64,000 bases of DNA from Akebia trifoliata. Lineage: Eukaryota; Streptophyta; Magnoliopsida; Ranunculales; Lardizabalaceae. Of this stretch, positions 12,165 to 23,378 are shown one piece after another (position 1 is the stretch's first letter; each line of letters starts with the position of its first letter). The translations under genes were made by a program, and so were the position numbers. Where the stretch lies: NCBI GenBank assembly GCA_017979445.1, contig CM030718.1, forward strand, positions 25,849,021 through 25,913,020, given 5' to 3'. The notes beneath the pieces are model-generated. The model saw nothing but the letters and a program-made list of their open reading frames with translations, was not told the origin of the DNA and made no database searches.

Positions 12165-12490
12165 AGATTCATTTGAGAAACACTTTTCTTACTAACTTAG
12201 AAAGATTTCAAATCTTACTGAGGGTTGTTGGGCTGATATGAATTACTACATTGACAATCCAACACTGTAGCTTTCTTGAAAAACTCATATTAAAAAAAAA
12301 AAAATCAAAAAAATTAAAAACTTGTTTTGAGCTTCATCAAGGTATTGAAATTGTACGGCTACTGAACTCCAAAATTTAAAATTTAAATTCAACGATGAAA
12401 ATTATATTTTTTTCAAAATTCTTAAAATGTTGTCCTTTACATCCCCGTGGCATCGTATCGTATTTTTGGATGATACAATGTGAAACTAGA
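12165..12490. repeat. Dispersed ~330 bp repeat, copy 1
   Basis: Ordered blocks shared with copies at 16447, 52715 and 54368: AACACTTTTCTTACTAACTT, then an ATTACTACATTGACAATCCAAC-like block, then GAGCTTCATCAAGG, a CGGCTACTGAACT block, AAATTCAACGATGAAAA, and finally ATCGTATTTTTGGATG. The copies have drifted a great deal, so the family is old. No terminal repeats or open frame were found. Confidence 0.65.
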
Positions 12491-12505
12491 AAAAATTCTT
12501 TTTTC

Positions 12506-12803
12506 ACCTTGGATCAAGCATTTTTTTAAATTGTTTTTCTAAATTTGATTGAAGCCATGAACTCTAAAAGGATGACATAATTTTTTTCCAACATGGTAGA
12601 TCATTTGGGCCTCGCAACCTTAGTAATATTTGAAATCTTATCAGGATCAAGCATTTTTTTCACCTTGGATCAAGCATTTTTTTAAATTGTTTTTCTAAAT
12701 TTGATAGATGCCATGAACTCTAAAGGGATGGCATAATATTTTTCCAACATGGTAGATCATTTGGGCCTCACAACCTTAGTAATATTTGAAATCTTACTAG
12801 GAT
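12506..12803. repeat. ~150 bp tandem duplication
   Basis: The unit beginning CACCTTGGATCAAGCATTTT at about 12506 is repeated from about 12661. Both copies then share the CATGAACTCTAAA, CCAACATGGTAGATCATTTG and TTTGAAATCTTA blocks with few differences. The second copy ends at a C-run (12805-12821). The unit resembles the 3' part of the dispersed repeat at 12165. Confidence 0.85.
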
Positions 12804-13350
12804 CCCCCCCCCCCCCCCCCCAAATATTTAATTTATGAAGTTTAAAATTATAATTCAATGGTGAGAAATAACTCCATTTTTTTTTTCAAAATTCTTAAAA
12901 TTTTGTCCTCTAGCAACGAATCATGTTTTTTTGGATGCCATAATATGAATTCATGATGCCTAAAAAGATTGGAAATCTTACTAAATTAGTCAGAGTAACC
13001 TAGCTCATCTCAATTTTCTCATACTAGTCCATCCAAATTAAATAATTATTTTTAACATTAAGATATCTTTAAATGTCTCAAACATGCTTTGTTGAGCTTC
13101 CTTTTCATTTTCATTTATTTATATATTCCAATTGTAATTTCAAAAAAAAAAAAAAAAAAACATTTTGATTGTAGAATGAGTATTAATGTTGATCCAATGA
13201 GATCCGCCACTATTACATAAAGAATATGCAAACTAAACTCACATCAAGATTAGTGTCAAACAAATGGCATGGAAACTAATATGGCTAAGGGTTTTCACTA
13301 CAAGATCAAGGAAAATTCTATTAAGGATATGTAAAACAATTTTTATTGCG

Positions 13351-13631
13351 ACCAAATAGGCCCTATAAGTTTTTGGGCCTCTCCACTTATTGTCAATTGA
13401 TTTTGAGTTTGAACCCCAAACTTATTATGGTATCAAAGCGAGTCTTTCCCTCCTCCATGTCACCCAGTTCACATCTCCACGTGTTTTGACTCAGTCCGGC
13501 CGACACGTTCGGGGGCGTGTTGAGTTTAGTCCTACATCACACACGCATTGACTTGTCTCTCTCTCCTTATAAGTTGTTGGGCCTCTCCAATCATTGCCAA
13601 TTAGTTTTGAGTTGGACCCCCAAACTTAACA
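13351..13631 (+). mobile_element. TRIM retrotransposon remnant
   Basis: Two related LTR ends, each reading GGGCCTCTCC, then TTTTGAGTT, then CCCCAAACTTA, occur at about 13370-13437 and 13580-13631. Directly after the first comes TGGTATCAAAGC (13438-13449), close to the primer-binding site for initiator tRNA-Met. After about 70 bp of internal DNA with a G-rich end, the second LTR starts with TGTTGAGTTTAG (13518) and ends with CA (13631), about 114 bp. The first LTR lacks its 5' half. Lack of any protein-coding room fits a terminal-repeat retrotransposon in miniature. Confidence 0.72.
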
Positions 13632-14009
13632 AGTCAAAAGACTAGAAAACCTAAAGTTAGGAATGACATTTAGAAGAAATGTTCGAGCAACTTCAATAGA
13701 TGATAAATTAAGCGAAACTCTCAAATGATTTGAGCACATTTAATGAAGCTTGGTTAAAATAAATGAAAAGAAGAGATTGACTAACTACAAATCACCTGGT
13801 AACAATTATAATCCATCACTTAAGAATAATCCTTGTAGTCAAGTGGTGTGATTATACTCCAAATTAAAAAAAAAAAATGATTTTGGTTCTATGGAAATGT
13901 TTTTTTTTTTTTTTAAATTTTCATTTGCCAATTAATAAAGTAGATTTCCATTGACTCTATTAAATTCTTTATTTAACATGGATATGAATTTGATTGTGAA
14001 AATTATTAC
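13632..14009. other. AT-rich spacer
   Basis: No gene, RNA or clear repeat structure seen apart from T-runs and A-runs. Confidence 0.4.
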
Positions 14010-14345
14010 TACCATCGGGAGGGGATCCTTTGCAATACATTTTCTTGTAGTTCCCTGTAGTGGATTTTAAATGGGAGATATTGATACGTTGACAAGAAAA
14101 ACTAACACCTTAAACGTGTATGGATCATTCTACATCGATTAGATTATAATAAAAAAAAAAAATTAAAAAAAAAAAAAAACATTTTTTGAGATTGATCTGA
14201 AGATTTGAAAATGAACAGTCCCTATACTTTCATTTTTTAATGAATGGATTTTTGTATCTTTGTGATGTGACACTCCTTTAACCGTTAAAATCCACTACAC
14301 AGAACTGCAGGGAAAATGTACTACAGAGGATTCGCCTCCTACTAT
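14010..14345. mobile_element. Foldback MITE
   Basis: The left arm reads GGGAGGGGATCCTTTGCAAT, then TTTTCTTGTAGTTCCCTGTA, then GTGGATTTTAA. The right arm is the mirror, with TTAAAATCCACTAC, GCAGGGAAAATGTACTACAG and AGGATTCGCCTCC. About 335 bp with an A-rich middle and no coding frame. Confidence 0.72.
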
Positions 14346-14983
14346 CACTCCTTTGGAAGCTCAAACTATATTACTACTCTACCTTCTTACTTTGGAATGA
14401 TTAATGGAAAACAATGAATCAATTTGATTCATAATACAACATTGTTTCCATCAAAACTCATATACTAAAGAAATCCATATTATTATTAAAACCAACAAAT
14501 AAAAAAAGAACTTTTCTATTGATCTCCAAGAGAATAGTGAAAGATTGAAAGTATCTCTCTTTCTTTCTCACCAACAACAAGGGAATTGGGTTTTCAAAGA
14601 AAACAAACTTAACCATCATAGATGAAGTTGACCCCTCCCCATTTTCTCTCTTTTTCTATATAATCAATCAATATATCACTCAAATAGTTAAAGAAAACTT
14701 TTATTCCCCTAAATCAAAATGAAATTATTAAAGAAATAGAAGAGATCTAGCTGTTATTGTTAAGTATTTCTTACTTAAATAAGGAGAGTGAGAAAGTTTT
14801 TCTTTATTGAAAATGAGACTTTTTCTTTATGTAAGGTGCAATCAACAAAATTTAAAAATAAATATACGTATCTTATAATGTTGGTGTGTAACCACCACTT
14901 ATAATCGATATCTCAAAGGAAATATTCAAGATGAAGATCCTTAATGTGAATTAAAATAGTAAAGCAAAATACAAATCGACTCT

Positions 14984-15059
14984 GTTACAGTGGGATTAGT
15001 CTCACCCAAAGGGTGAGGATACCCATGATAAGCATAAAAAAAAATATTAAAAAAAAAAA
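14984..15059 (+). mobile_element. 5'-truncated SINE with exact 15 bp target-site duplication
   Basis: The insert carries the SINE 3' motif GTGGGATTAGTCTCAC, then GGGTGAGGATACCCATGATA, then an A-rich tail. It is bracketed by ATACAAATCGACTCT at 14969-14983 and again at 15060-15074. The same 3' motif occurs in the longer copies at 50971-51180 (minus) and 57945-58170. The perfect duplication points to a fairly recent LINE-driven insertion. Confidence 0.85.
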
Positions 15060-15074
15060 ATACAAATCGACTCT

Positions 15075-16446
15075 TGATAGATTAATGATCAAAAGAATAC
15101 GATCAAATGAACGGTTGTAATGGTAAGATCAAGTCAATGAACACCACAACTAAGATGCCACTATCACATAGATAAATATCTACTCAACCATATTTAAAAA
15201 AAAAAAAAATGGAAGGTAGGCTAGAAATTAATATTTCAAAAGATGTGGTGTGAAGAACTTATCAAGTATTTGATTAGGTCATCATGATAAAGTTGCGTGT
15301 GCAATTTGCTAACCCTTTATTATCAAATAATTGATTCACACGTACATGCACACCTGTGAATGTTTCAAAACTAAGAAAAAGCTCTTCAGGATTAGGAAAC
15401 TTAGGATGTCAGATAGTTCAGACTTTCTGATTGTGTCGCTCAACAGAAGCCAACCGTTTTCTTTTGAGTTGATTTATTTGACCCGAACTGTAATCGGGTT
15501 TTGAAAAAAATCAAATGGGCCACCAGATTGTTATCTCCTTTAATTGGACCAAAGTAGTCATGGAGACTTTGGATTCGGATCCAACTAGGCTTCCCATTGC
15601 ATGTGTCAATGACATGTGTCACATTGAGATACGAGTTAAAATCTTATCTCTCATTTCTAGTACAAGGGAGTTGATTGTATGCATCTCATGACATACACAT
15701 TCATGCAGGAAATGGTTTGAGTTCATCCCGACAAATATGGAAGAACATAACGAAAAAATAAGCAAATTGATATTAGGTAATATCAGAGTGAAAATTGAAA
15801 AATGGGACTAAAATAGGTGATCAAGACTTATCAAACCCGATTGAAGAACCGAAAAGTGAACAAAACCCAAAACTTGTTACCCAGATTGAAAATGTGGATC
15901 AAGCCTAAATTAATTTAAATCAAACAAAAACTAATAAAAATCGATTCGAGTCTGGGTTTACCCCTCCAAGGCCAATCCAAGCCTGATTGAAGGATCAAAA
16001 ATCAAACAAAACCCAAAATTTTGAAACCCCCCCCCTTCCTATAAGTTATATAATTTATATTTTATATAATTGTAAATAACTATTTCTATATAAGTTATAT
16101 GGTAATTGCAGGTGTTTATTTTCCTTTGTATAAGTTATGTAGGTGTATATTTATAAATTATATATATATATAACCTATAAGTTGAAGTTCAGATCTATGT
16201 GAACTCGAATCGAACCAAAACTTGTTATTCGGAAAATTCAAAAAAGTTTTGAAATTTGAATTTCGAATTTTTGGTTATACCCATAACAAATCCAAACCCG
16301 AAAAATATTCGAAATTTTTCGATTCAATTTGGGTTTGGTTCAAGCATTTGGAATTTGAACCTGGATCGAGCCCAAAAATTTGGTTTCGGGTTTACTCGAA
16401 TGTACATCCCTAATAAAAGTGGAAAGAAAAAAAATTAAATGTACAA
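15075..16446. other. Intergenic; no gene
   Basis: AT-rich. Positions 15790-16410 contain AACCCGAA / TTCGGGTTT text typical of decayed hAT-like foldbacks. The open frames there are low-complexity shadows of that repeat. Confidence 0.4.
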
Positions 16447-16800
16447 GTGAAACACTTTCTTTAGTAACATAGTAAGTTTTAAGTCTTACCAATGGTTGTT
16501 TTGCTCAAATGGATTATCATGTCAGCAATCCAACACCACAACCCTCTAAGTTTTATTGAAAAATTGCGATAAAACAAATAAAAAATTATTTTGAGCTTGA
16601 TCCAAGGTTACGAAAATGGACGGCTATTGAACTTTCACCTAACTCCCAAACTTAAAATTAAAATTAAACGATGAAAAATAACTATTTTTGAAAAAAAAAA
16701 ATCAAAATTTATAGAATTTTATCCTTTACAACCCTGAAGCATCAGATCATGCTTTTGGATGCCAAAAGGTGAGGGACCTTTACTATGGGTGAAATCCTTA
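16447..16800. repeat. Dispersed ~330 bp repeat, copy 2
   Basis: Same block order as at 12165: GAAACACTTTCTTTAGTAAC, then CAGCAATCCAACACC, CCTCTAAGTTTTATTGAAAA, GAGCTTGATCCAAGG, ATGGACGGCTATTGAACTT, AATTAAACGATGAAAAATA and CATGCTTTTGGATGCC. Diverged but colinear. Confidence 0.7.
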
Positions 16801-17381
16801 TTAACTTAATAAGGCTAGTTGGAGTCGATGCATGATATCAATTTATGACCAACTTGTAGAGGAATTAGTCAAAAGTCCAATACATCATTAAATATTCATC
16901 GAGAGTTTGACAAGATGAATCCCGAGGACCACATGCCTAAGATTATTTCTTGGCAATTTGCATTTTCCACCAAAAGAAAGAGACCTTCGACACCATCTTA
17001 TCACTTTGAAAAGGCCATCAAAATAAATACTATGTGGTGTTCTAGAATTTGGAAAGAGTGGGTCTAAATTCATGACTAAGTCCAATTCAATTTGATGACA
17101 AATGAGTTTTCTTTGACAAAATAATTATTTATATTAGCGCTCATCAGCCTCACATCATCTTGAGGGGCATGGATTCAAGGAAATTTTATCTTTTTTCATT
17201 AATAAACATCCAAGTCCCATCCATCTTTCCAACTAAAAGAGAACGTAGAAGTCAACTCATGATACATAGAAATGAGGATGAAAAAGTAAATAATATGGCT
17301 TATGTGGACCTTAACTTGTACCGAAAATATTTTCGATTGATGATTAAAATTGCTATTAACATATATTATTGGAAAATTAAC

Positions 17382-17690
17382 TGTTGAGTATATATTTTTC
17401 TTCACTCTTGGGTGTGTCAGACTTCATCATTTAAGCCTTGTGACCTCTTATATTCATAGTTCTCCCCTTCTCCAATAGACCGATCATTTGGAGTAGTTGA
17501 TTGATTAACATGGTATTAGAGTGCTAGGTTTGTATAAGTTACAAGTTCGGTTATTTTCACCTTTATGGGTGAAAGGGAGTGTTGAGTGTATATTTTGCAA
17601 CTCTTAGGTGTATCATACCCCATTTAAGCCTCGTGACCCTCATATATATATTCATGATAGTTCTCCCCCTTTCCAATATATCGATATTAG
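17382..17690 (+). mobile_element. TRIM retrotransposon with complete 5' LTR
   Basis: The 5' LTR is 17382-17510 (129 bp), starting TGTTGAGTATA and ending TTGATTAACA. It is followed at once by TGGTATTAGAGTGCTAGG, close to the initiator-Met primer-binding site. The internal part is only about 69 bp and ends in a purine-rich GGGTGAAAGGGAG (17567-17579). The 3' LTR starts at 17580 with TGTTGAGTGTATA, stays similar through CATTTAAGCC, TCGTGACC and AGTTCTCCCC, and is lost after about 17690. This is textbook TRIM layout. Confidence 0.85.
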
Positions 17691-17854
17691 ATTTGTATCA
17701 AATTGTCTCACGATATTCTAAACCTAGGTTACATACTATTTTAATGACCAAACAACCCAATTCCTTGGAGCATACTACACTATTAGATGGAGAAGAGCTA
17801 ACATGAAGTTGAACTTTGTTATATTTAGTAATTTTTCAAAAAAAATTTAAAGTT

Positions 17855-17970
17855 GCTATTGCCACACTAACTTTTACTAATGCTACACCAACTGTGTGCA
17901 ATTCTTTGGTAATTTACATAGGAATTGGTGTGGCATTAGTAAAAGTTGGTGCGGCAGTAGCAATTCTCTT
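17855..17970. mobile_element. Short MITE, 'CCACACTAACTTTTACTAAT' type
   Basis: The left arm AGTTGCTATTGCCACACTAA, then CTTTTACTAATGC, is mirrored by GCATTAGTAAAAGTTGGTGC, then GGCAGTAGCAATTCTC. About 115 bp. A closely similar element lies at 23790-23912. Confidence 0.75.
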
Positions 17971-17974
17971 TTTT

Positions 17975-18090
17975 GACAATGCTTGAGTGACTCGAAATTG
18001 TACCTCATATCTCACTTTCTTGACGTGGAAGTGTGTAGGAACCATAGACACTTTACATTGATTAGGTCCAGATTGACCATTAGATGGGAC
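17975..18090. repeat. Half copy of the TGACGT/AACCATAGA MITE group
   Basis: ATGCTTGAGTGACTCG, then CTTGACGTGGAAGTGTG, then GGAACCATAGACACTTT match the left arm of the copies at 58762 and 62228. The mirrored right arm is missing. Confidence 0.55.
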
Positions 18091-18107
18091 ATGCTTGCAC
18101 TATGATC

Positions 18108-18842
18108 TTGGCTGCAGCTTGGGCAGGTAAACCAGAATCTGATCGGTTCAACCTAACCTTAGGTTAAGTTTGGGAACAATTGGCTAGGGTTTGGACTCGG
18201 GTTGAGCAAAAAGAAAAATTTGACCGAATCACATCGGGTTAGGTATGGGCATCAACATCGGATTGACTTAACTTGAACTTTGCCTAACCCCGAACTTAAT
18301 ATAATTATAATTTAAAAATATTTTTAAAATATCTTGGTTTAATTCCCTTCACAATTCACATTTCAAACTTTAGTTAATCATCATCTTTTTTTTTTTTTAA
18401 GACAAATAATTGTAAATTTTATATTGTTTTACGTACCACTTATCTTTTTCTCTTATCTTTATTATTATTATTTGACCGCCCTTGTATCTGGGTTTTGCCT
18501 AGTCCATAGACCACGGTCTTCTCCAAGGACTAGTCTAGGGGCACGTGCAACACCCGCACATCACACGCATTGGGTAAGTGAGGGTACGCCCTTGCGAGCT
18601 GCCCTGGGGAATTATTGCTCATACTAGGTATCGAACTCACAACCAACAGTCTCTCACCACTTGTCGATTCGAAATTGTCATTGAGCCTCGGTATTAATAA
18701 GGAATGAACCAACATGATCAACCCGACCAACCTGACTTGAGTTGGATTTGGATTGAGCATTTTATGCCCAAGGTCAGGTTGGGCATGGGAACGGGAACAG
18801 GAACGGGTTGATCCCCAACCCGCCCAAGTTGCAGCCCTTGAC
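18108..18842. mobile_element. hAT-like foldback element with a nested SINE
   Basis: The left end GGCTGCAGCTTGGGCAGGT pairs with the right end CCCGCCCAAGTTGCAGCCC. Internal text alternates CAACCTAACCTTAGG and GGTTGGGCATGG motifs. The element is long for a MITE because a SINE (about 18466-18690) sits inside it. No transposase frame is present. Confidence 0.65.
18466..18690 (-). mobile_element. tRNA-derived SINE, family A
   Basis: Read on the minus strand it has box A-like GTGGTGAGAGAC, box B-like GGTTGTGAGTTCGATACC, then CCCTCACTTACCCAATGCGT and GTGTGATGTGCGGGTG, and ends in an AATAATAATAAT tail. Family members are at 56190-56362 (plus) and 57110-57290 (minus). Confidence 0.72.
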
Positions 18843-19030
18843 AGGTTTCTCAACATTGAACAAGGCCCGATGTAATAACACCAACAAATTCAATATAAAA
18901 AAGTTTAAGAATAAAGTTACATATGTATATCTTACAAGTAGGCCACAAACATTGAGAATGGAAAATCAACTAATCACACAATTAACGACGTTTTTGTTTT
19001 GTCGATGAATCTGATTCGATTTCATGCTTT

Positions 19031-22000
19031 TCATAGCTTCCAGTAGATACCCAATTTGTGCAAGATACCAGCAACTACTCCCCAGAAGGTGATCTCGGCG
19101 AACATCACGTATAACAGTGTACCTACCCTCTCAGATTTCCACACATCGTTGAAAACATGTTCTTGTATCCAATTTACCTGTTCATCCAAGTAGGTTTTCA
19201 AGCAATTAGTTTTGATTGTTTTTTTTTTTTTTTAGGTTTCATGGTTTTTGTGATCACTTAGGCCTGTTATAACACAATGTTAATGGGCTTTTTTTTTAGA
19301 GTTACTATTGGCACTCTAACTTTTACTTATTACATCCCAATTTTTAAATTATTTATCACACCCCAATTAAATATTAAAACACGCCATTCAAACATTACAA
19401 AGGATTAGCTCAAATTATTATCTCAACATTACAAATTAACACTGGTTCAAAACAATTTCAGTAGTTGTTCCATATAGAATCTTAAACCCAAAAAAATATA
19501 AATCCAACAACAACAAAAATGAGAGAGAGAGCTTCTATTGGCACCCCAACTGTACATAAGTAAAATTTGAGGTGCCTATTGCAGCTCTCGTCTTGTTTTG
19601 GAAGGTTATCAGTTGTTAAGTGGGCCCTTCTGCTGCTAATATTAATCAAGAAACATATTAATGGTTTTTTGACTCTAATTTCAAAAATACTTAATTTGTA
19701 TCACTAGTTTAGAGTGAGGGGTTGGGATCCTTAGACTCATGAAAGTGAGCTCATATGTTCACACAAAATCTCGACCGTGCATTTGTGAGATTCAACAGTT
19801 GAGATATATCTTAGAGATCTATAACATATTCTCGGGATTCATCTTTTATCCCAATCATTGAATCTCACAAATACACGGTCAGGTTTGTGTGTGAACATAT
19901 GAGTATCGACCAAGGTTGGACACGAGCCATAGAGTCGTGGGCCTTCATGCGGATTTTATACATTAAAATTTTAGAAAATGTGATTTCACTTAATATTTAG
20001 ATGATTAAATTGATTGTTAATTGTTAATTGTTAATTATTAATTTTATGAAAAATTTGGATCGCTTTAACTATCGTCTGAGAGATGAATCAAATATTATTG
20101 GCATTTTGAACTTAATTAATGAGATGAAATGTTACTTACTAGCGAGTTATCGGGATTCTCGTAATACCACCCATTGATGAATGCGGGGAAGATACCCTGT
20201 GCCGCCATCACGAACACTAGCATTGCGTTCATCCCGATCCACTCTAGGAATAGAAATGGTAATCTCACTTCCAAAACATCAATCTGTTTGCACACATCAA
20301 GATGAAGAAAGAAGTTCAAGCAAGTTTTCGGAGAAAAACAAAAAAAAAAAAATTGCTAGACACCCCAACTTTTACTTATTACACCCCAATTTCTTAAATT
20401 ATTTATCACACCTCAATTAAAGTATAAAACACACTCTTCAAACATCACATAGGTTTGGCTCAAATTCTAATCCAAATACCAAAACAATATAACACTCGTA
20501 CAAACAATTTCAGTAGGCACCCCAACTTTTACTTATTCTCAACCATTAATTTTCTTAATTTTAATTGGGGTGCAATAAGTAAAAATTGGGATGTGAATAG
20601 GAGCTCTAAAAAAATGAGAGCTACTATTTGGACCACAACTTTTACTTATTACACCCTAATTAAAAAAAAAAAAAAAAAGTAAATAGTTAAGAATAAGTAA
20701 AGTTGGGGTGCCAATAAAAGCTCTCTTTTTTATGCCAAATTTCTATTTTTGAGTTTAGGATTTTATATGAACCTAGTCATAATTGTAAACAACTACTGAA
20801 ATTCTATTAACGAGTGTTATAATGTTATGTGATGTTGAGATTAAAATTTGAGCCAAACCTTTGTAATGTTTGAAGAGCGTGTTTTAATCTTTAATTGAGG
20901 TGTGATAAATGATTTAAGAAATTGAGGTGTAATAAGTAAAAGTTGGCGTGCCAAAGTTAAAAAATTGTACCAGAATGTAGAACCCAGAGAACACTATTCC
21001 AGCTGCCCCAGCAGTGAAGCAGACATAGCTGAAGCTGTAGAGCTGTTTGTTTATAGGAATAGCTGCAAGCCACGAAAATGAAGTTAAGATTTAGACTCAT
21101 TGTTTCGAAATTGGTTTATCAAACATTTTTGCTAAGCTCACCATCTGTAAAATGAAGAATGATGGCTATAATAAGCAAGACGAATCCCATCGACACCCAT
21201 TGTTTAAGGCGCTCCGCATGACCCTATGAAAGATCAATTATCGGCGTTTATGATCGTTAGATTCACATACTATGATCGACGAAAAATTAGTTAGAAAATT
21301 TTGAAAAAGCCGAGAATTAACCTTGAAATGTATCAGAATGTGACCATAATGGACCCCGATGGTGCCCGAAAGGATTGCTGAAATTGAACTAAAAAACACA
21401 ACAACCACTTCAATCCATCTCGAGCTCGTAATTAAGGTGTCGAATAAGTTTAATAAGGACATCGACATACCTTAGCAGGCCTTCGGGTTCGAATGGGCCT
21501 CGACACCAATTCGGAGCATCCTCCCGAAATGGGCCTGAACTTGGTGAACTAAGCGTGCAAGCCTACACAATCACGAACAAAATAGAAACAATTAACAAAA
21601 AATACGTGTATTTAGGTCTTAAACATTACGTAGGATGGAGTTCGGTTAACCTTTAAGCGTGCCCACACGGGTTGCGAATAGAGATGGTTAATACCCCAGA
21701 CTTGGCGGTCCACATAGCCAACTGCATTGCAAGCCGGTCCTAGGTGGCCTGTCATGCCACATTTTACCTGAAAATGGGTTGTGACCTCTTAGTTTTATTA
21801 GTAGAAGTTATGATCTGTGGGCAACAATTAGGGACATAGGCCGTCGTTTAATAGGATACTAAATACGTACTGTAAGTCTCTCCGTGTGATGATGACTATG
21901 TGAAACGAAACTCCAATCAGGAACATATAGCGCGAATGTCGTCACCATGTAGATTAGAAAGGCGACGAACCCTCCAATCCTACGGATGGACCCAATAGAC

Positions 22001-23337
22001 TAAGTACAGTAAAATTAAGAGAACACATAACACATAACACGAGAAGATTTACGTGGATCAATAGTGCCTACATCGATGAATGTATGCGATGTGAGTGATC
22101 ACTAATTGTGACAAAGAAAATATATAAGATTGGGTTACTCACCATTGCCAACTATAGTTGTGGAATATGGAGAAATGGCCAGAGCCAAGGGTGGTGGGCC
22201 TGACCTTTGTGGTCATGACTTCTATTAGAGCCACTATCATGTACACCAATGCTATTCTCTGCTTAGAGAAAATACAAGTAATTAGTAAGGAATGAAGTAT
22301 GGTTTAAGTGGTTAACCACTATGGTTAGAGGTGTCAATGGGTCAAGTAAAGCCCGAATCAAGCCGTGTGCCCAAACATTGTCGACCGAAACCTAATAATT
22401 AAGTAGAATGGTTGGGCCCATTATATTGGGTTGATCGTAGATTTGAAAATCACATCTTTCAGAAAAAATCATTTTCCCTTTGTTTTCCATAATCATATGG
22501 GCTATAATTAGGATCTGATGAAAGATGGTGGTGCTGGCAATGGGTCGGATAATATCCTCTCACCCGACTCATCCTACCCGAGTTATTCGGGTATGGGTAC
22601 AAAAATTTTAACCGATTAAGAATTCAGGTAAATTTATCTATAATTATTTTTATCCGAATATTAGTTCATCCAAGTTTAATACGATAAATTCACAATAAAA
22701 TATATGTATGACCCAAAATTAAGGTTTTTCCATCATCTTCACAATTGAGGTATATATATATATACACTTGGATATCCGCTTGAAATTTGGGTAGAAGTTT
22801 TTATGGATATCCTTTGACAAAGTAGGTAAAAAATTGAATATGATAAGCGGATATAGAGTTGCATAAGGATATGGAAATAGCTTCATCCGACCCACACCCA
22901 ACCCATTGCCAGTCCTAGGTATGTCATCAGTTTGGTAAAGAGTCGTGATTTTCTTACGCCCCCTTTGACATACGCTTCTTGATGTGGCATGGCTAGAATC
23001 ATAGATCTTTTTCTTCAGGATACAAAATTTTACATCCTAATAAATATGTGCATTTGTGTATCCCGATGAAAAGATCTATGATTCTAACACATACTACGTC
23101 AGGGGCATCAGAAAATCATTATTCTTTGGTAAAACCTCAATTTTCATCAAAACAAAGAAGAGTAACGAAAAATTACCCTATTTGGGTAATAATAATAATA
23201 ATTTCTTATAGTACCTCTATAACTATTTTGATTTGTTAATATTAATAATAAAATTATAAAATATTTTAATATATTTTTTTTAAATTGTAAATCTACTTGA
23301 GCATCAAGTGTATATCACATGCCTCCACCAATCAAAT

Positions 23338-23378
<41 letters not shown>

